A DNA stretch of 64,000 nt. Origin: Megamerina dolium (lineage: Eukaryota; Arthropoda; Insecta; Diptera; Megamerinidae). The stretch is from NCBI GenBank assembly GCA_963854835.1, contig OY978525.1, positions 17,764,309 through 17,828,308 of the forward strand, in the 5' to 3' direction. The notes beneath the pieces were generated by a model. The model did no database searches and was not told the origin of the DNA. It was given only the letters and a program-made list of their open reading frames with translations. Made by a program: the position numbers and the translations under genes. This document shows positions 47,340-58,545 of the stretch, in pieces (position 1 is the first letter of the stretch; every line of letters begins with the position of its first letter).

Positions 47340-48030
47340 AATAAAAAATATTTTGTGGCAGAGGAGAGCGTGATTTTTATCCGAAAACACCTGTTTTGGT
47401 ATATAATCGTACATTGATGAAAGTAATAGTATATGCCGAAACTTCAGTAATTCAGTACAATCAAGAATATAATTTTGTTTGAGAGCAAGGCTTGGTTTTT
47501 ATCCGATCCAGCCCATTTTTAAGTATATCTGTCAAATCGTTAACATAACTTTAGGTACCAGCTTGATAACTTTAAGTTTTCGTGCACAAGTTATGAAAAT
47601 ATATATACAGAAGCATAACTTTATATGGGAAATAAGTGTGGTTTTAATCCGATTGAGCTCTATTTTACGTATGTGTATTAGTTGTAAAATATAATCGTAT
47701 CTACCAAATTTCAGTTTGATAACTTTATATTTATGAGAATATACATAAAGAAGCATAACTTTTATATGGAAGGTAAGTGTGACTTTTATCCGATTATGCC
47801 CATTTTCAATAATATCGATTAATTTGTAGATATAATCATATATACCAAGTTACAGCTTGATAACTGAATATTTACGAGCACAGAGCGTGAAAACACCCTT
47901 CAAAAACATACTTTTGTATGGGAGATAGGTGTAATTTTCATCCAATTCTGCCTATTTTCTAATATATCAATTCTGTGATTACACTATGATTATATATTAA
48001 GTTGTAGTTCCATAAATTTATATTTTCCAG
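47340..48030 (-). repeat. Repeat family C, copy 2
   Basis: Same landmarks as 40600-41432 with a period of about 140-150 bp: CAGCTTGATAACTTTAAGTT (about 47562), CAGTTTGATAACTTTATATT (47712) and CAGCTTGATAACTGAATATT (47852). Between them are AAGCATAACTTTATATGGGA-type and TTTTATCCGATTATGCCCAT-type words. On the minus strand the last becomes ATGGGCATAATCGGATAAAA and is followed by CTTCCATATAAAAG, the counterpart of the CCATACAAA word. Head not clearly present. Confidence 0.65.
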
Positions 48031-49719
48031 GCACGGTTTACATTCGATTTCGATTCATATACCACTAACAACTCTGAAAAATCTTGGTCTCTTCCAGTCA
48101 GGCTCACGAATCGTTCACAAATTCATTTCAACTCGTTTGCAATACGTATTAAACATTAAATGATGTATTAGAAAAAATTATATGTGTGTACCTAAAATTT
48201 GACTTAAAATATCTGATCCCATAAATTTCTAATATTCCTTATTCAAACGTCTGCTAATTGCATACTTAATCGCATGTATGCAACCAATAATCGGTAAAGA
48301 TTTTAAGCATCAAATCAAATTAATGAATACGTATGATGCATACGTAATAAATGACTAAGGCGATGGATTGGAAGCAATACAAAATCAGCATATGTGAAAG
48401 TATTGTACATATATGAAGAAAACAATATAATAAATTGCTGGTTATAAACGAGGACCACCCACTACTTACGCTTACTTTGACAAACTCACACAATAGAGCA
48501 AGTGAAAGCGAATGCAAAAGAAATTCCCAATTAATATGCTGCATAAGAATAAACGATAAATGTTTTAGAGGCCACAATAGAAGATTTACATTGCATATGT
48601 TAAGGCGCGCATGGCACTCCACTCGCATACATATATATTATACATAAAATAAGCATGATAAAAACGATTTATTTACAACTATGAAACAATATACAATATA
48701 TACACATATTTTCTATAATCAATCGAGAAGATGGAGGGAGATCAGCTTCAAGTACTAAACACACTTGTTATACGCGTCATAAACATTTTATATATGAAGC
48801 GTGCAGTACTAGCTGTAACAACAATTTTCCATAACTTTCACTTCATCTTCATATTCTTCTTCTTCTTCTTCATGTTTTGTACATACTTTAATTTGCTTTA
48901 TAACCACATACTCGAGCCAATTCTTGTTGCTTACCGTTCGACGACTCCCTCACATACATAAATATCAAAATTAGTTACTGGTCAACAGTGGCAGCACACA
49001 ATTAATTAATTAGCTGGGATGACAAAAATTGTTGGGGTGTTATCCAAAGTTAGTAAGTATGTAGGTACATATGTATATGTGTATACGCATTGTATAGAGC
49101 TCCATACAAATATAAATATAGGCATACATACTTATGTGTATAGCTAATAAGGATGCTAGCGGTGTACGATGTGAGTATATGAATATAAATACTTAAAATA
49201 TACATGTGAAATGAGATGAGTTGAAGGGTCGTTTGGTCATTCTTTCGGTCATTTGGTCATCGTTGTTAAAGTCATGTTATGAAAATAGAAACAAATGTTT
49301 ATGCATGGGAGGGTAAATTAATTTAGAACAAACACATACAAGTACGCATCACATATACATGTATTTTGTGCCTCCTCTCTTTTCTTCAGCACGGCTAATA
49401 TCGTGTACGTGTTGTGATATATGAATTCATGATTTAACATGAACTTACATATAGTGGTGATTTAAGAAAAAATCATAAATTATTGATTTCTCATGCCAAA
49501 TTATGTATAAATAATTAAGTAATGGAAATTTTAAATGAATTCATTTAAATACGGTATATGCTTTCGTTTAAAGTACCTTGAATTCAAATTGGTGGTTTGT
49601 TTAACTCAGACATGTCGCATTTCTTCCTTAACCTCAAGAAAAATTTATATACGTTTAAATATTCATTTAAAAATAGCAAGAATCGCATGCTAGAGTGGTA
49701 AAATATATTTTTTCTTAAC
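48031..49719. other. A+T-rich non-coding DNA
   Basis: No coding similarity. A TTCTTC run at 48849-48870. Frames of 70-102 codons at 48320-48961 overlap on both strands and show no domain. Confidence 0.6.
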
Positions 49720-50075
49720 ATAACTATCATCAATCTCTACCCCTTGGATGAGCTTCATACAAAATTGAAGTTTTTTATAAATTTTACTACCACCGATACC
49801 CGAGTTCTCCTAGAGGGTTTATATTTTTGGCTGACCCTTATTTATTTTGACATCCATCATTTTTCAAGAATATACTTACTCTCCATATCTACCTCTTAGG
49901 GAAGTTCCCCTACAAAATGTAATTAAAAGCACTTGAGAATCGACAATTAGCCATATACTAGTGAAATATACGAGCGACCTCCATTAATTCTCAAATATTT
50001 CCCCTAAATATACTTACATCTTATCTATTTAGTTACAATGGTTAAAGGAGCTCGCCTACAAAATTCATATTTTTA
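49720..50075 (+). repeat. Repeat family D, copy 3 (three units)
   Basis: Three units of roughly 145 bp, each with a pyrimidine-rich TATCT-type stretch followed by an AGCTTCATACAAAATT, GTTCCCCTACAAAATG or GCTCGCCTACAAAATT word (49752, 49903, 50050). The middle unit's CACTTGAGAATCGACAATTA resembles GCTTGAAAATCGATCGATAA at 61470. Confidence 0.65.
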
Positions 50076-50299
50076 TATAAAAATAACGATATTTTTGATT
50101 CATTATAATTCATGAAAGATCTATGAGAGTTCATAAATTACATTTGAATTTATTTTGGCAAATTCTTAAAATAAAAATTAAATCAAAATGTAATTGTAAT
50201 AAAATGGAAATCACAACCTCTTGTTTAGTTAAATTGGCATTCTTTTCCTCATATATTGAACCTAATGATTCAAAATGGTATTCATCATAGAAAAAATTA

Positions 50300-50575
50300 C
50301 ACCTTCGGACAAAATTCAACTTTTCTATGCACACATGAGCAAAACCGATATATTCTGAAAGTACGGCCAATAAAAAAGAACCCGGTGTGCCTGTTTTTCT
50401 AGATCAATTCGTGAAAGCTTTTTAAACGCAAACTTGTTTTTAATTAATATTACTTGTATGATTTTTTTTTTTAATACATAAAATTTCTTCAAAAATGTAA
50501 ATATATGCTTCGCTCAATTTTGGCAAATTTTGTTGTTAATAGTTTAAAAGCGTCTCTAGTAGTTGCTAGTGATCG
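50300..50575 (+). repeat. Repeat family E, copy 3
   Basis: Longest copy. AAATTCAACTTTTCTATGCA then CACATGAGCAAAACCGATAT, ATTCTGAAAG, TCAATTCGTGAAAGCTTTTT, AATTAATATTACTTGTATGA, GCTTCGCTCAATTTTGGCAA and AGTAGTTGCTAGTG. Non-coding. Confidence 0.65.
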
Positions 50576-52124
50576 AATAATATTTTGAATAAGACACCGC
50601 TTTTTGTGGAGAAACGGTGTAACAATGTTAAACTGAACCAATTGAACTTTTATACGCAGATTCCATTTAAAGTTGATGTAGTGGTATTCTTTTTGCGGCC
50701 CTCCCCAAATACAAAAAGCATTTGTGTTTCAAGAATCCGTTTTTGTTTTTGGTTCTTAATATTTTTTACTATCATTTATTTATTCGTCTTCTTTCAGGAA
50801 TATTATCACTTTTCGATTATAATCTGCATTTTGCCTAATATGCATTTGAAAAGCAAATAATTTAAAAATATTATAGTAATATTAAGTTTACAAGCAATCG
50901 TAAATGTTTATTGCCTATTTACCACTAGTATCTAGTATCTAATAATGGAAAACCTTACGTTATGCAGACGAATTGAATGTTATAGACAAAATATTCTAAA
51001 TGTGTGGAATATTTTATGCACAAAGAGAAATAAGTACCATATGTATGTATGTGATACATACAAATGCAACCAAAAAATATATAGAAATACATTTACACAA
51101 GGCGCATACTCGTACACGTATACCGATGATAAATATGAAACTTTGTTTTGACTTTTTGTATAAAAAGTGTATCGAATGCATCAACAGAGTTTATGAGAGT
51201 AGTTTTTATTTGCTATGAAAGTCACAATATACTCATACAAACTTGTATCTATCTGCACGTGCTAGTATAGTGATGTAGAAACTAATGAATACTTTCAGGG
51301 AATAGTATAGAATGAGTCATAATTATTTTTATTTCTGAAAAATATATAAAGTATAGTATATAAAGTATTTAGTTGGAAGGTTTTGTAAGAAATTTTATGA
51401 GATTCGTTTAATAATGAGTGCGTCAAAAAATGCAGATACCTTTTATTTCTTTATTATTGACTACAAATTCCAATCATTTTACTTCAATTGGATAGAAATC
51501 TCACCTTTATTCATAAATATCGACCTATACCACATCACTAACGCATAACTATAAGCAGTAGGTATGCAGCATGATACATCTCTTAAATATTGTTAAATAA
51601 AAATAGCAATTGAGACGTCTGCAAACTTTAAACATACAAACTCACACACATACATACATATATACCACAAGTGCTCAATAAACTTGACTAATACATAGAA
51701 TAGTACGATACATAGCATAGTAATAAAGGTGCATATCAAATAACTGTGTATGCACATAAATGAATCGATTGCATAAAGACAAACTTACTGCTGCTGACCT
51801 CCAGCAGTACAAATATACATATATTTATGAAAATTGCAATTGCAATTCAATACAATTTGAATACATGCAATAGAATTATGAATAAATGCATACACCCACA
51901 TCAATATATATCGTCATTATGATTATAATCATCATCATAAACAGAATAAGTTCTTCTTTATTATCGTTATAACATTTCTCATCATCATCACCATCAATTT
52001 GCAATCGTGTTTTCAATTTTATTTCATTTCACTTTTTCTCACGTTCATGCTGTTATTGACGTATGTGTTTATGGTGACTGTAAAAACAATATAAAGTTCA
52101 TTGGATTTGCTTGCAAGTATTATA
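50576..52124. other. A+T-rich non-coding DNA
   Basis: No coding similarity. ATCATCATC words near 51930-51990. Confidence 0.6.
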
Positions 52125-53404
52125 TAAACACCTCCACCGGTCATGCTTTCATCCGACCATATTCTGCTTATGAGCTGGTGTGTGCTGGTGAGCAGCAAAT
52201 CGCCTCCGGTCTTAAACAGTCTTAAACAGTAAACGTTAGCATCTGCAGCTTTGTTGTTTTTCAGCTTAGAAATGGTTTCTCTGACCTCGTCATGGTCTGG
52301 TAGTGGAACATCTACACCATCATCCGTGATTGGGGAGTTCGGGAATCTCCACTAGCGTAATTTTTCATAGCGTCACAATTCAACAACGCGGAGAAGTATT
52401 CTCTCCATAAGCTCAGCACACTCTGGACATCTGTAACCAGATTTTTGTCACGACAGGAAGAGTCTCCGATATTTAAACCCCTCACTTAGGCGCTTGATAT
52501 TCTCAAAGAATATTTGAGGCTCATTCATGTCTCTACTCATCTCTATTTCCTTACATTCACATCTTTCTTGCTTTCTCTTCTCTCTCTCTGCACTCTGTCT
52601 CTCTGCACTCCTCCTCTCTCTTTACCGTTCCTTAACAGCTCGCGTAGCACCTGCATAGGATGTTTCTATAGACAGAGTTTTTCTCTGCGGTAGCGTCGCA
52701 ATACTCCTGATCATACCACTCATTCCTCAGACGACGGTAAAAACCGATTACCTCCTCTGCAGCAGTATTCATGGAGCGTCTCGTACATGTGTCTACCGTG
52801 TGTATGTAACATCAAGAGGGGGAGGGTTCTGCATAAGTAGATCCGATAGTCGAGTGGCAAAAGCATTTGCTGTCTCTAATAATTGCAGTTTATTGACGTC
52901 AAGCTTTCTTTGTGTGGGACTTCATTTGTTCTTTCCGACACATTAACATGTTCGAACCTTAGCTGCAACAATGTAGTGATCCGAGTCGATGATGGCACCA
53001 TGAAACGATTTCACGTACATCACACTGGGGGCAGCAGTCATAAGCTTCATCGAAGCACATATAAAGCTGATGTTCCCCTTCTTTCACAGGTGAGACAAGA
53101 TGTCGTAGTCTCTTACTGGCAACAATTCCAAATCCGAGTTTGTGCCTCTATGCATGACAACATGATATTACAGGATGCTCTTTTAAACAAAAACCCTCTC
53201 CATTTCCTGAAAAGCAGTGATATCAACCAGCTTCATAGAGGCACCTTCCATATAGAGAGACTGGAAATTCCAGGTGCATATCTGTAAACCGTGGTCCTTA
53301 TTTCGTTTGCGGGAGTCATCAACAAAAGGTAGTCTATAACCGAGGAGGTTTTCAAAACTAACTATAGTCGCCTCCCTGCGGGTGCCAGGGTGCCACGAAG
53401 ACAT
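52125..53404 (-). pseudogene. RTE-like LINE, 5' half (endonuclease to start of RT)
   Basis: Minus-strand reading from 53404: SSWHPGTRREATIV, then LQICTWNFQSLYMEGASMKL, the start of an AP-type endonuclease domain (TWN motif). In shifted frames follow LPVRDYDIL, APSVMYVKSFHGAIIDSDHY then IVAAKVRTC (endonuclease end, with the S-D-H motif kept), LDVNKLQ, EEVIGFYRRLRNEWYDQEY and WREYFSALLNCD. Next are DGVDVPLPDHDEVRETISKL then KNNKAAD, and LFKTGGDLLLTSTHQLISRI then WSDESM, the early RT. The copy stops there, before the catalytic motif. A CT-rich run (about 52570-52620) replaces part of the linker. Many stops and shifts. LINEs are usually cut at the 5' side, so loss of the 3' half needs a later event. 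Confidence 0.83.
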
Positions 53405-56400
53405 TGGTGGACCCCATTAAATGCCATCATATAGCAAGCAAAATTATTTACATGATGTGCCACCCTCATTACAGAATGAAGATGCCATCACATAGCATAT
53501 TGACAGCAAAACTTCATATAAAATATCACATGTACGTTCAGTTGACATACCTAGGCTATCGGGTATCTCACTTACTTTCAATTTATGATCGCCTTTATGA
53601 ATTTCTTCAATGAATTCTGGCGTTGTTACCTCTTTTGGTATATCAAAGCGTTCAGCTTACGATATACGATCACTCTTAAGCTCTACAAACCAATAAGTAA
53701 TCTTTGTATTCGATTAACCATATGCCGCTTAATACTTTAACAGCAATTTTTTTGGTTTGATAGAATTTTTTTTTTTTTTGAATATTTTCCAATATCAAAA
53801 CAAAAAAGATATTTTTAATTTACTCTATAGCATTAATTTATGAATGAATTAATATCAAATATTGACGATAGTCACGTGAAATATGGAAGTTTATATTAAA
53901 CGTTTCATTTCACCACTAAGGTCTAAGATTTATCACTATTATGTATGCTTATCAGAGTATATCACACGGAGCAAAGCGTAAAAGCATCCTCGTCAACATA
54001 TTTTCATCGATTTCCAAATAGGGAATGGATCGTTTGTTTCACTGCCCGTTCATTTTGAGTGAATCAGCGAATAGGGGAAACATGCTCCATCGTACATTTG
54101 GATGAAACAAAAATGAAACACAACACTTTGATATATTCATCCAAGATGAACATTCAAAATGATAAATTAACCTTTAAAAGATATTCAAAAATGACCGACT
54201 CTTTCATCGATGCTGTAAAGAGAGTAAATGTGCATTATCTTTCATATTTCATGTACATTTTTGATGAAACAAAAAGGAAAGAAATCTTACACACAACACT
54301 TTGAAAAATAAATAAACCTTTAAAAAAATATTCAAAATTTTGCAACCAAACAGAAAAGCATACTCGTACAACATTCTAATACATAACATATAAACCATAT
54401 AGTTTATTCATAGATCAAATGAGTGGCGTGTGAAAAATTGAACAAGTTCCCAAAAGCACGTTATAACGTAAGTAATTTACCAAACAACGAAACAAGCAAG
54501 CAACCAACCAACCAACCAATTTCCTTATTGCCACTTTCAATGTGCTTCGTTTATTTGATCGTACGTACATACGCTTTCCCACTGTCATTCTCATCATCAC
54601 ATTTTGCCACATCCCTAATGGATTTTTTAACCAATATTTGCATCTTCTCTTTTTGTTTTTTTTTTTTGTTTGTTTTTGTTTCTTATTTTTTATTTTTTTT
54701 TTTTTTTTGTTTTGTGGCGTATTTGGCACTGAAATTCGATTTGTTTTCATCATCAATATTCAATGACATTGAATTGTCTATACGATATGATGATGTCTGT
54801 ATGGTGTCTATAGGGTGTTTCAAAAAAAAAACAATTTGTATGTCCAGTATTACAAATCAATTGAAAAATCTATTCTTTCGCCAACAGACCCTCACAGCGT
54901 TGATTTCCACTGTTTATACAGAGAGTCCTCCTGAATTTTATGGAAGTTTCACTCAATAGTGAGATCTCTGCTGGTGACAGAATATATTTTTTCGATCGGA
55001 ATGCATTTTTGTATACGCTGTACTAGTCCAATAGTAAAAAAAAATATGTTTTCGAACCACCATAATGTGCCCACATACATAATCGTACATAGTTGAAGTC
55101 ATCATGATAAAGCGTCGCGCCAATAAGACAACACTACAACTAACTACGTAAGTAACTGCAATATATTCTGTTGTACATATTTTCCATCTATCTCATTCAT
55201 TTCTATTTTCATTTGGTATACGTGCTTGTATCTATCTACATACGTATGTCGTTTGTTAACTACCTTATATCCTTGGCAATGGACTTTACCGCATTTCCTT
55301 GTTGGTTGGTTGGTTAGTTGCTTACATGCTTGTTTTTTGTTTTATATATAAATATATTTTGTACATGTAGTATTTTCCAATTTTTATCACATTTTATAAA
55401 GCAACAATTCGTATTTGGCTTTTTTTTTTTAATTTTCTATTTTTTACAACTAAAGTCTGATGTGTTTTTCTTGTGCTCTCGTGCATATCCTCAAAATTGT
55501 CAATCATTTTGAGTGCAAACTCATTTCGTTGCATATTTAAACAAGTCTTTGTAGCAATTTAATCGAGAAAACCTAAAACACGTTCAAATTTGAAAGATGA
55601 GAAGATACCGGGAAGTTGATAAAATGTTAAAAAGTATTTCAGTTTTTTTTTGTTTTTTCTTTATTTGTATTTTCTATAAGAATGTGAAATATGTTGGGAA
55701 AGAAATTTGCCTTTTACACATACATACATATGTACATATCTACATACATTCTGCATACGAAACTATTCAATAATATTATACAAATTACTTAAAAAGTTTT
55801 ATATACTCGTATTTCGTCTAGAACTTTTGGTTGTTCTTGTAGGAAACTTTGACCAACCAAAGTGTACAATTCATATGAAAATATTCGTATATATGTATAT
55901 ATGTCTAGTAGAAGAAGCAAAAAATAAATCACTTCTTAGATAGTTTATTAAATCATTTGACTAATTTAAAAACTCATTTTCGAGTATAGTGTCATAGTCA
56001 GTTCATAGTTCTCTGTCTTCTGAAAAAAGTTTGATATAAGGAATTCTTTTAGAAAATATTAATTTTTCTTTTTTGCTGCACCTTTATAAAGTTTGTGAAA
56101 TGTAAGATGTGTCACTTGAGCCTGAAAAGTTAATTTTTCTTATATAATTATTAACAAATACATTTAACCAACCTTCAACTGAATCTGAATAACGTTTAAT
56201 TTATTTAAATGCATGTCTTTTTAGATAGATTAGTTGAATAGCTAACCTTTGACAGCTTAATAAATCCTTCTACGTCCTCAAAAATTATTTTAAAATTATT
56301 AAAATTTTTTTAAATTGAACAAAACCAAAAATTTAATTCGAAAATCCTATGTGTGAAAATTAATTGTAATTAAATCCAGGGTATCCACATACATGAGTTC

Positions 56401-56960
56401 CAAAATCGATTACTTTTGGCAAAAGTATGATTACGATTGGAAAAATATCGTTTAAGAGTGCTACAATTCACTCGCTGTGAAATCCGAAAAGTAGCATTAG
56501 TCGCAAGACAATGTTCTTCCACATATACCGAACCCAACTCAGTTTATGGTTTTACTTTGATTTGGAAACTTTACAGTATGTAACGTATTATCCAGACTTC
56601 TGGCGGTTCCCGAAACTATTTTGCTTCGACGACACCACATTTGATACGTTCGATTATTTGAAGAAATTTTCTAACAAATGTGTTGTGAATCTAGGTGGAT
56701 TTGACGAATAAAGTGTAGTTTTAATTTAGACATCTGAAGTAGCTTCAACATAACAAACCACAATTACTGGCTACAAACTGTATAAGGGCATTCCTCAAAA
56801 AAAGTCAACAAAAACTGAAAAATTGTCAATAATAAAGTTTAAGTGGTTTTTTTAAATCTAAATTCATCTAAATTTTTTTTCAAAAACCTACATATTTTCG
56901 ATTTGGATTATATGGGAAGTACCACTCTGAGTTTTCTAACAACGCCCATTTTTAACTATA
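53405..56960. other. A+T-rich non-coding DNA with T-rich tract and a local duplication
   Basis: Two related segments, 54095-54187 and 54256-54338, share GATGAAACAAAAA, ACACAACACTTTGA and AACCTTTAAAA words about 160 bp apart. A T-rich tract spans 54654-54712. The 178-codon frame at 54423-54959 runs through it and is low-complexity. GGGTGTTTCAAAAAAAA at 54813 looks like a transposon end, but no partner was found. Confidence 0.55.
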
Positions 56961-58137
56961 CGAAGGCGTTCCCAAAACTACCCGACGTAACAAAGACAAC
57001 ATAACACATTTGGAAACAAACTTCTTTATTTCACAACATAATCTCCTTTTAGCTCTATACACTTTTCTCAGCGCTATTCTATAGCTTCGATACATTGTAT
57101 ATAGTATGAACTATCAAGCTCATTAAAATAGACATCTACCGCAGACTCCACCACTTCATTGTTTGCAAATCTTCTACCACCAAGCCATTTTTTTTTTTTT
57201 CAAAATAAAAATAATAAAACAATCCGAAGGAGCTAAATCTGGCGAATAAGATGCGTGCTGAAGTAATTCGAGCATTTTAGCGGATGTGTGAACGGGTGCA
57301 TTGTCTTGATGAAACAACACTTTCTTTTTCGGCAAATGCGGCATTTTTTCTTTAAATTCATCACTTAAACGCTGCAACAAATTTGCATGATAATCGCCAT
57401 TGATTGTTTTTCCTTTTTGAAGGTAATCCATAAAAATGATACCACGTGCATCCCAAAAAACAGACAACATAACCTTGCCTGCAGGTGGAACTGTCTTCGC
57501 CTTCTCTGGACACGCATTTCAGTCCACTGTTTTACTGCTTCTTTGTCTCAGGTGTGAAGTGGTGGACCTATATCTCATCCAGTTTTACGAATCGTCGCAA
57601 AAACTCGGCTTTATTACTTTATTCACGACGTTGCTTTAGTTCTATTGTGAGCAAACGCGGCACCCATCTTGCACACAACTTTTTCATCTCCATTTTTTTT
57701 GTCAATATACGATGTAATTTCACCTAGCTCACGCACCTTCAGCCGGCGATCATCCCATACCATTTTGTGGATTTTCTTCACCGTTTCTGGCGTGGCCACC
57801 TCATTTGGTCGACCATTACGGTGTTCGTCTTAGCAGCTCATACGACCTCATTTAAACTTTGCCACCCAATATTTTATGGTCGTAAACGAAGGAGCAGACT
57901 CCCCCAAAGTAGAATCTAGTTCGGCTTTAATATTCGTTGAACTGAGACCTTTCAAATGAAAGTATGGAATTACATAACGGTTACCAATTTTTTCATTGTT
58001 TACAAATACTAATCAACGTGGCGCCTTGAAACTTAAAACATATATTTTATAAGGTTGCCACTTTTCACCAAAGTAATTTTTTCCAAACTACAGCCTCCAT
58101 TTATATGTCTGGTCGGGTAATTCTGGGACCGCCCTCG
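56961..58137 (-). mobile_element. Mariner, near complete, with TA-flanked inverted ends
   Basis: A 1177-bp element with TA on both sides (56959-56960, 58138-58139). The left end CGAAGGCGTTCCCAAAACTA then CCCGAC and the reverse complement of the right end CGAGGGCGGTCCCAGAATTA then CCCGAC pair over about 26 bp with a few mismatches. The minus strand codes the transposase remnant described next. Length is close to the usual mariner length of 1.2-1.3 kb, so only small deletions have occurred. Confidence 0.93.
57026..58015 (-). pseudogene. Mariner transposase (M4), nearly complete but broken
   Basis: Minus strand from about 58015: VNNEKIGNRYVIPYFHLKGL, SAPSFTTIKYWVAKFK and RPNEVATPETVKKIHKMVWD form the DNA-binding half. 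Then RILTKKMEMKKLCARWVPRL and FLRRFVKLDEI bring the first catalytic Asp, followed by TAG where family members have Trp. VHHFTPETKKQ, MLSVFWDARGIIFMDYLQKG and VLFHQDNAPVHTSAKMLELL carry the second Asp, and ASYSPDLAPSD the third. The C-terminus continues as KWLGGRRFANNEVVESAVDV then IELKGDYVVK and a normal stop (57026-57028). All three catalytic Asp remain. It is broken by several stops, a lost start codon, small deletions (one of about eight residues before RILTKK, one before SYSPD) and frame shifts near a lysine run. Confidence 0.9.
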
Positions 58138-58278
58138 TACAATATTAGGAAATTACTTAACATACATAAAACTATAAATATACGCGAGGGCTGTCTTGTC
58201 ATACCGTTTTCATTTCCTTTGAAGCAATGAATGGGTAGATGAATTGTGGTCGAATAATTTAACATCGCGCAGTTTTTG

Positions 58279-58545
58279 CAATAATGTCGACAATTTTATT
58301 ATAAATTTCTCGACATTATTACAATAAATTTGAAATAATGTCGAACCAAAAATATATGTAATTAGATTTTCGGAATTATTGCAAAAAGATTTGTAATAAT
58401 GGCGAAATGCAATTGAATCAATATTGGTCCAAAAGTATTTACATATTCACAAACATGGAATTTTACTTTAGCCCGACAAAAAAATTGAAATAATGGAAAA
58501 ATTCTATGAATTTAATTTTCAATAATATTTTTTCAGTAATGGGGA
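58279..58545. repeat. Array of ATAATGTCGA-like words
   Basis: AATAATGTCGA (58280-58290) pairs with TCGACATTATT (58310-58320) as a perfect inverted repeat. Variants follow at about 58332 (AAATAATGTCGAA), 58392 (TAATAATGGCGAA), 58489 (GAAATAATGGAAA) and 58534 (CAGTAATGGGGAA). It begins about 140 bp beyond the mariner end. Confidence 0.5.

Noticed and set aside
52883..53287. Plus-strand 134-codon frame
   Set aside because: Antisense to the RTE-like endonuclease remnant, which has the recognisable motifs.
54423..54959. 178-codon frame
   Set aside because: It runs through a long T-rich tract, gives a low-complexity Phe/Leu run and has no domain.
54813..55060. GGGTGTTTCAAAA as a transposon terminus
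   Set aside because: No inverted partner or coding remnant could be found within a reasonable distance.
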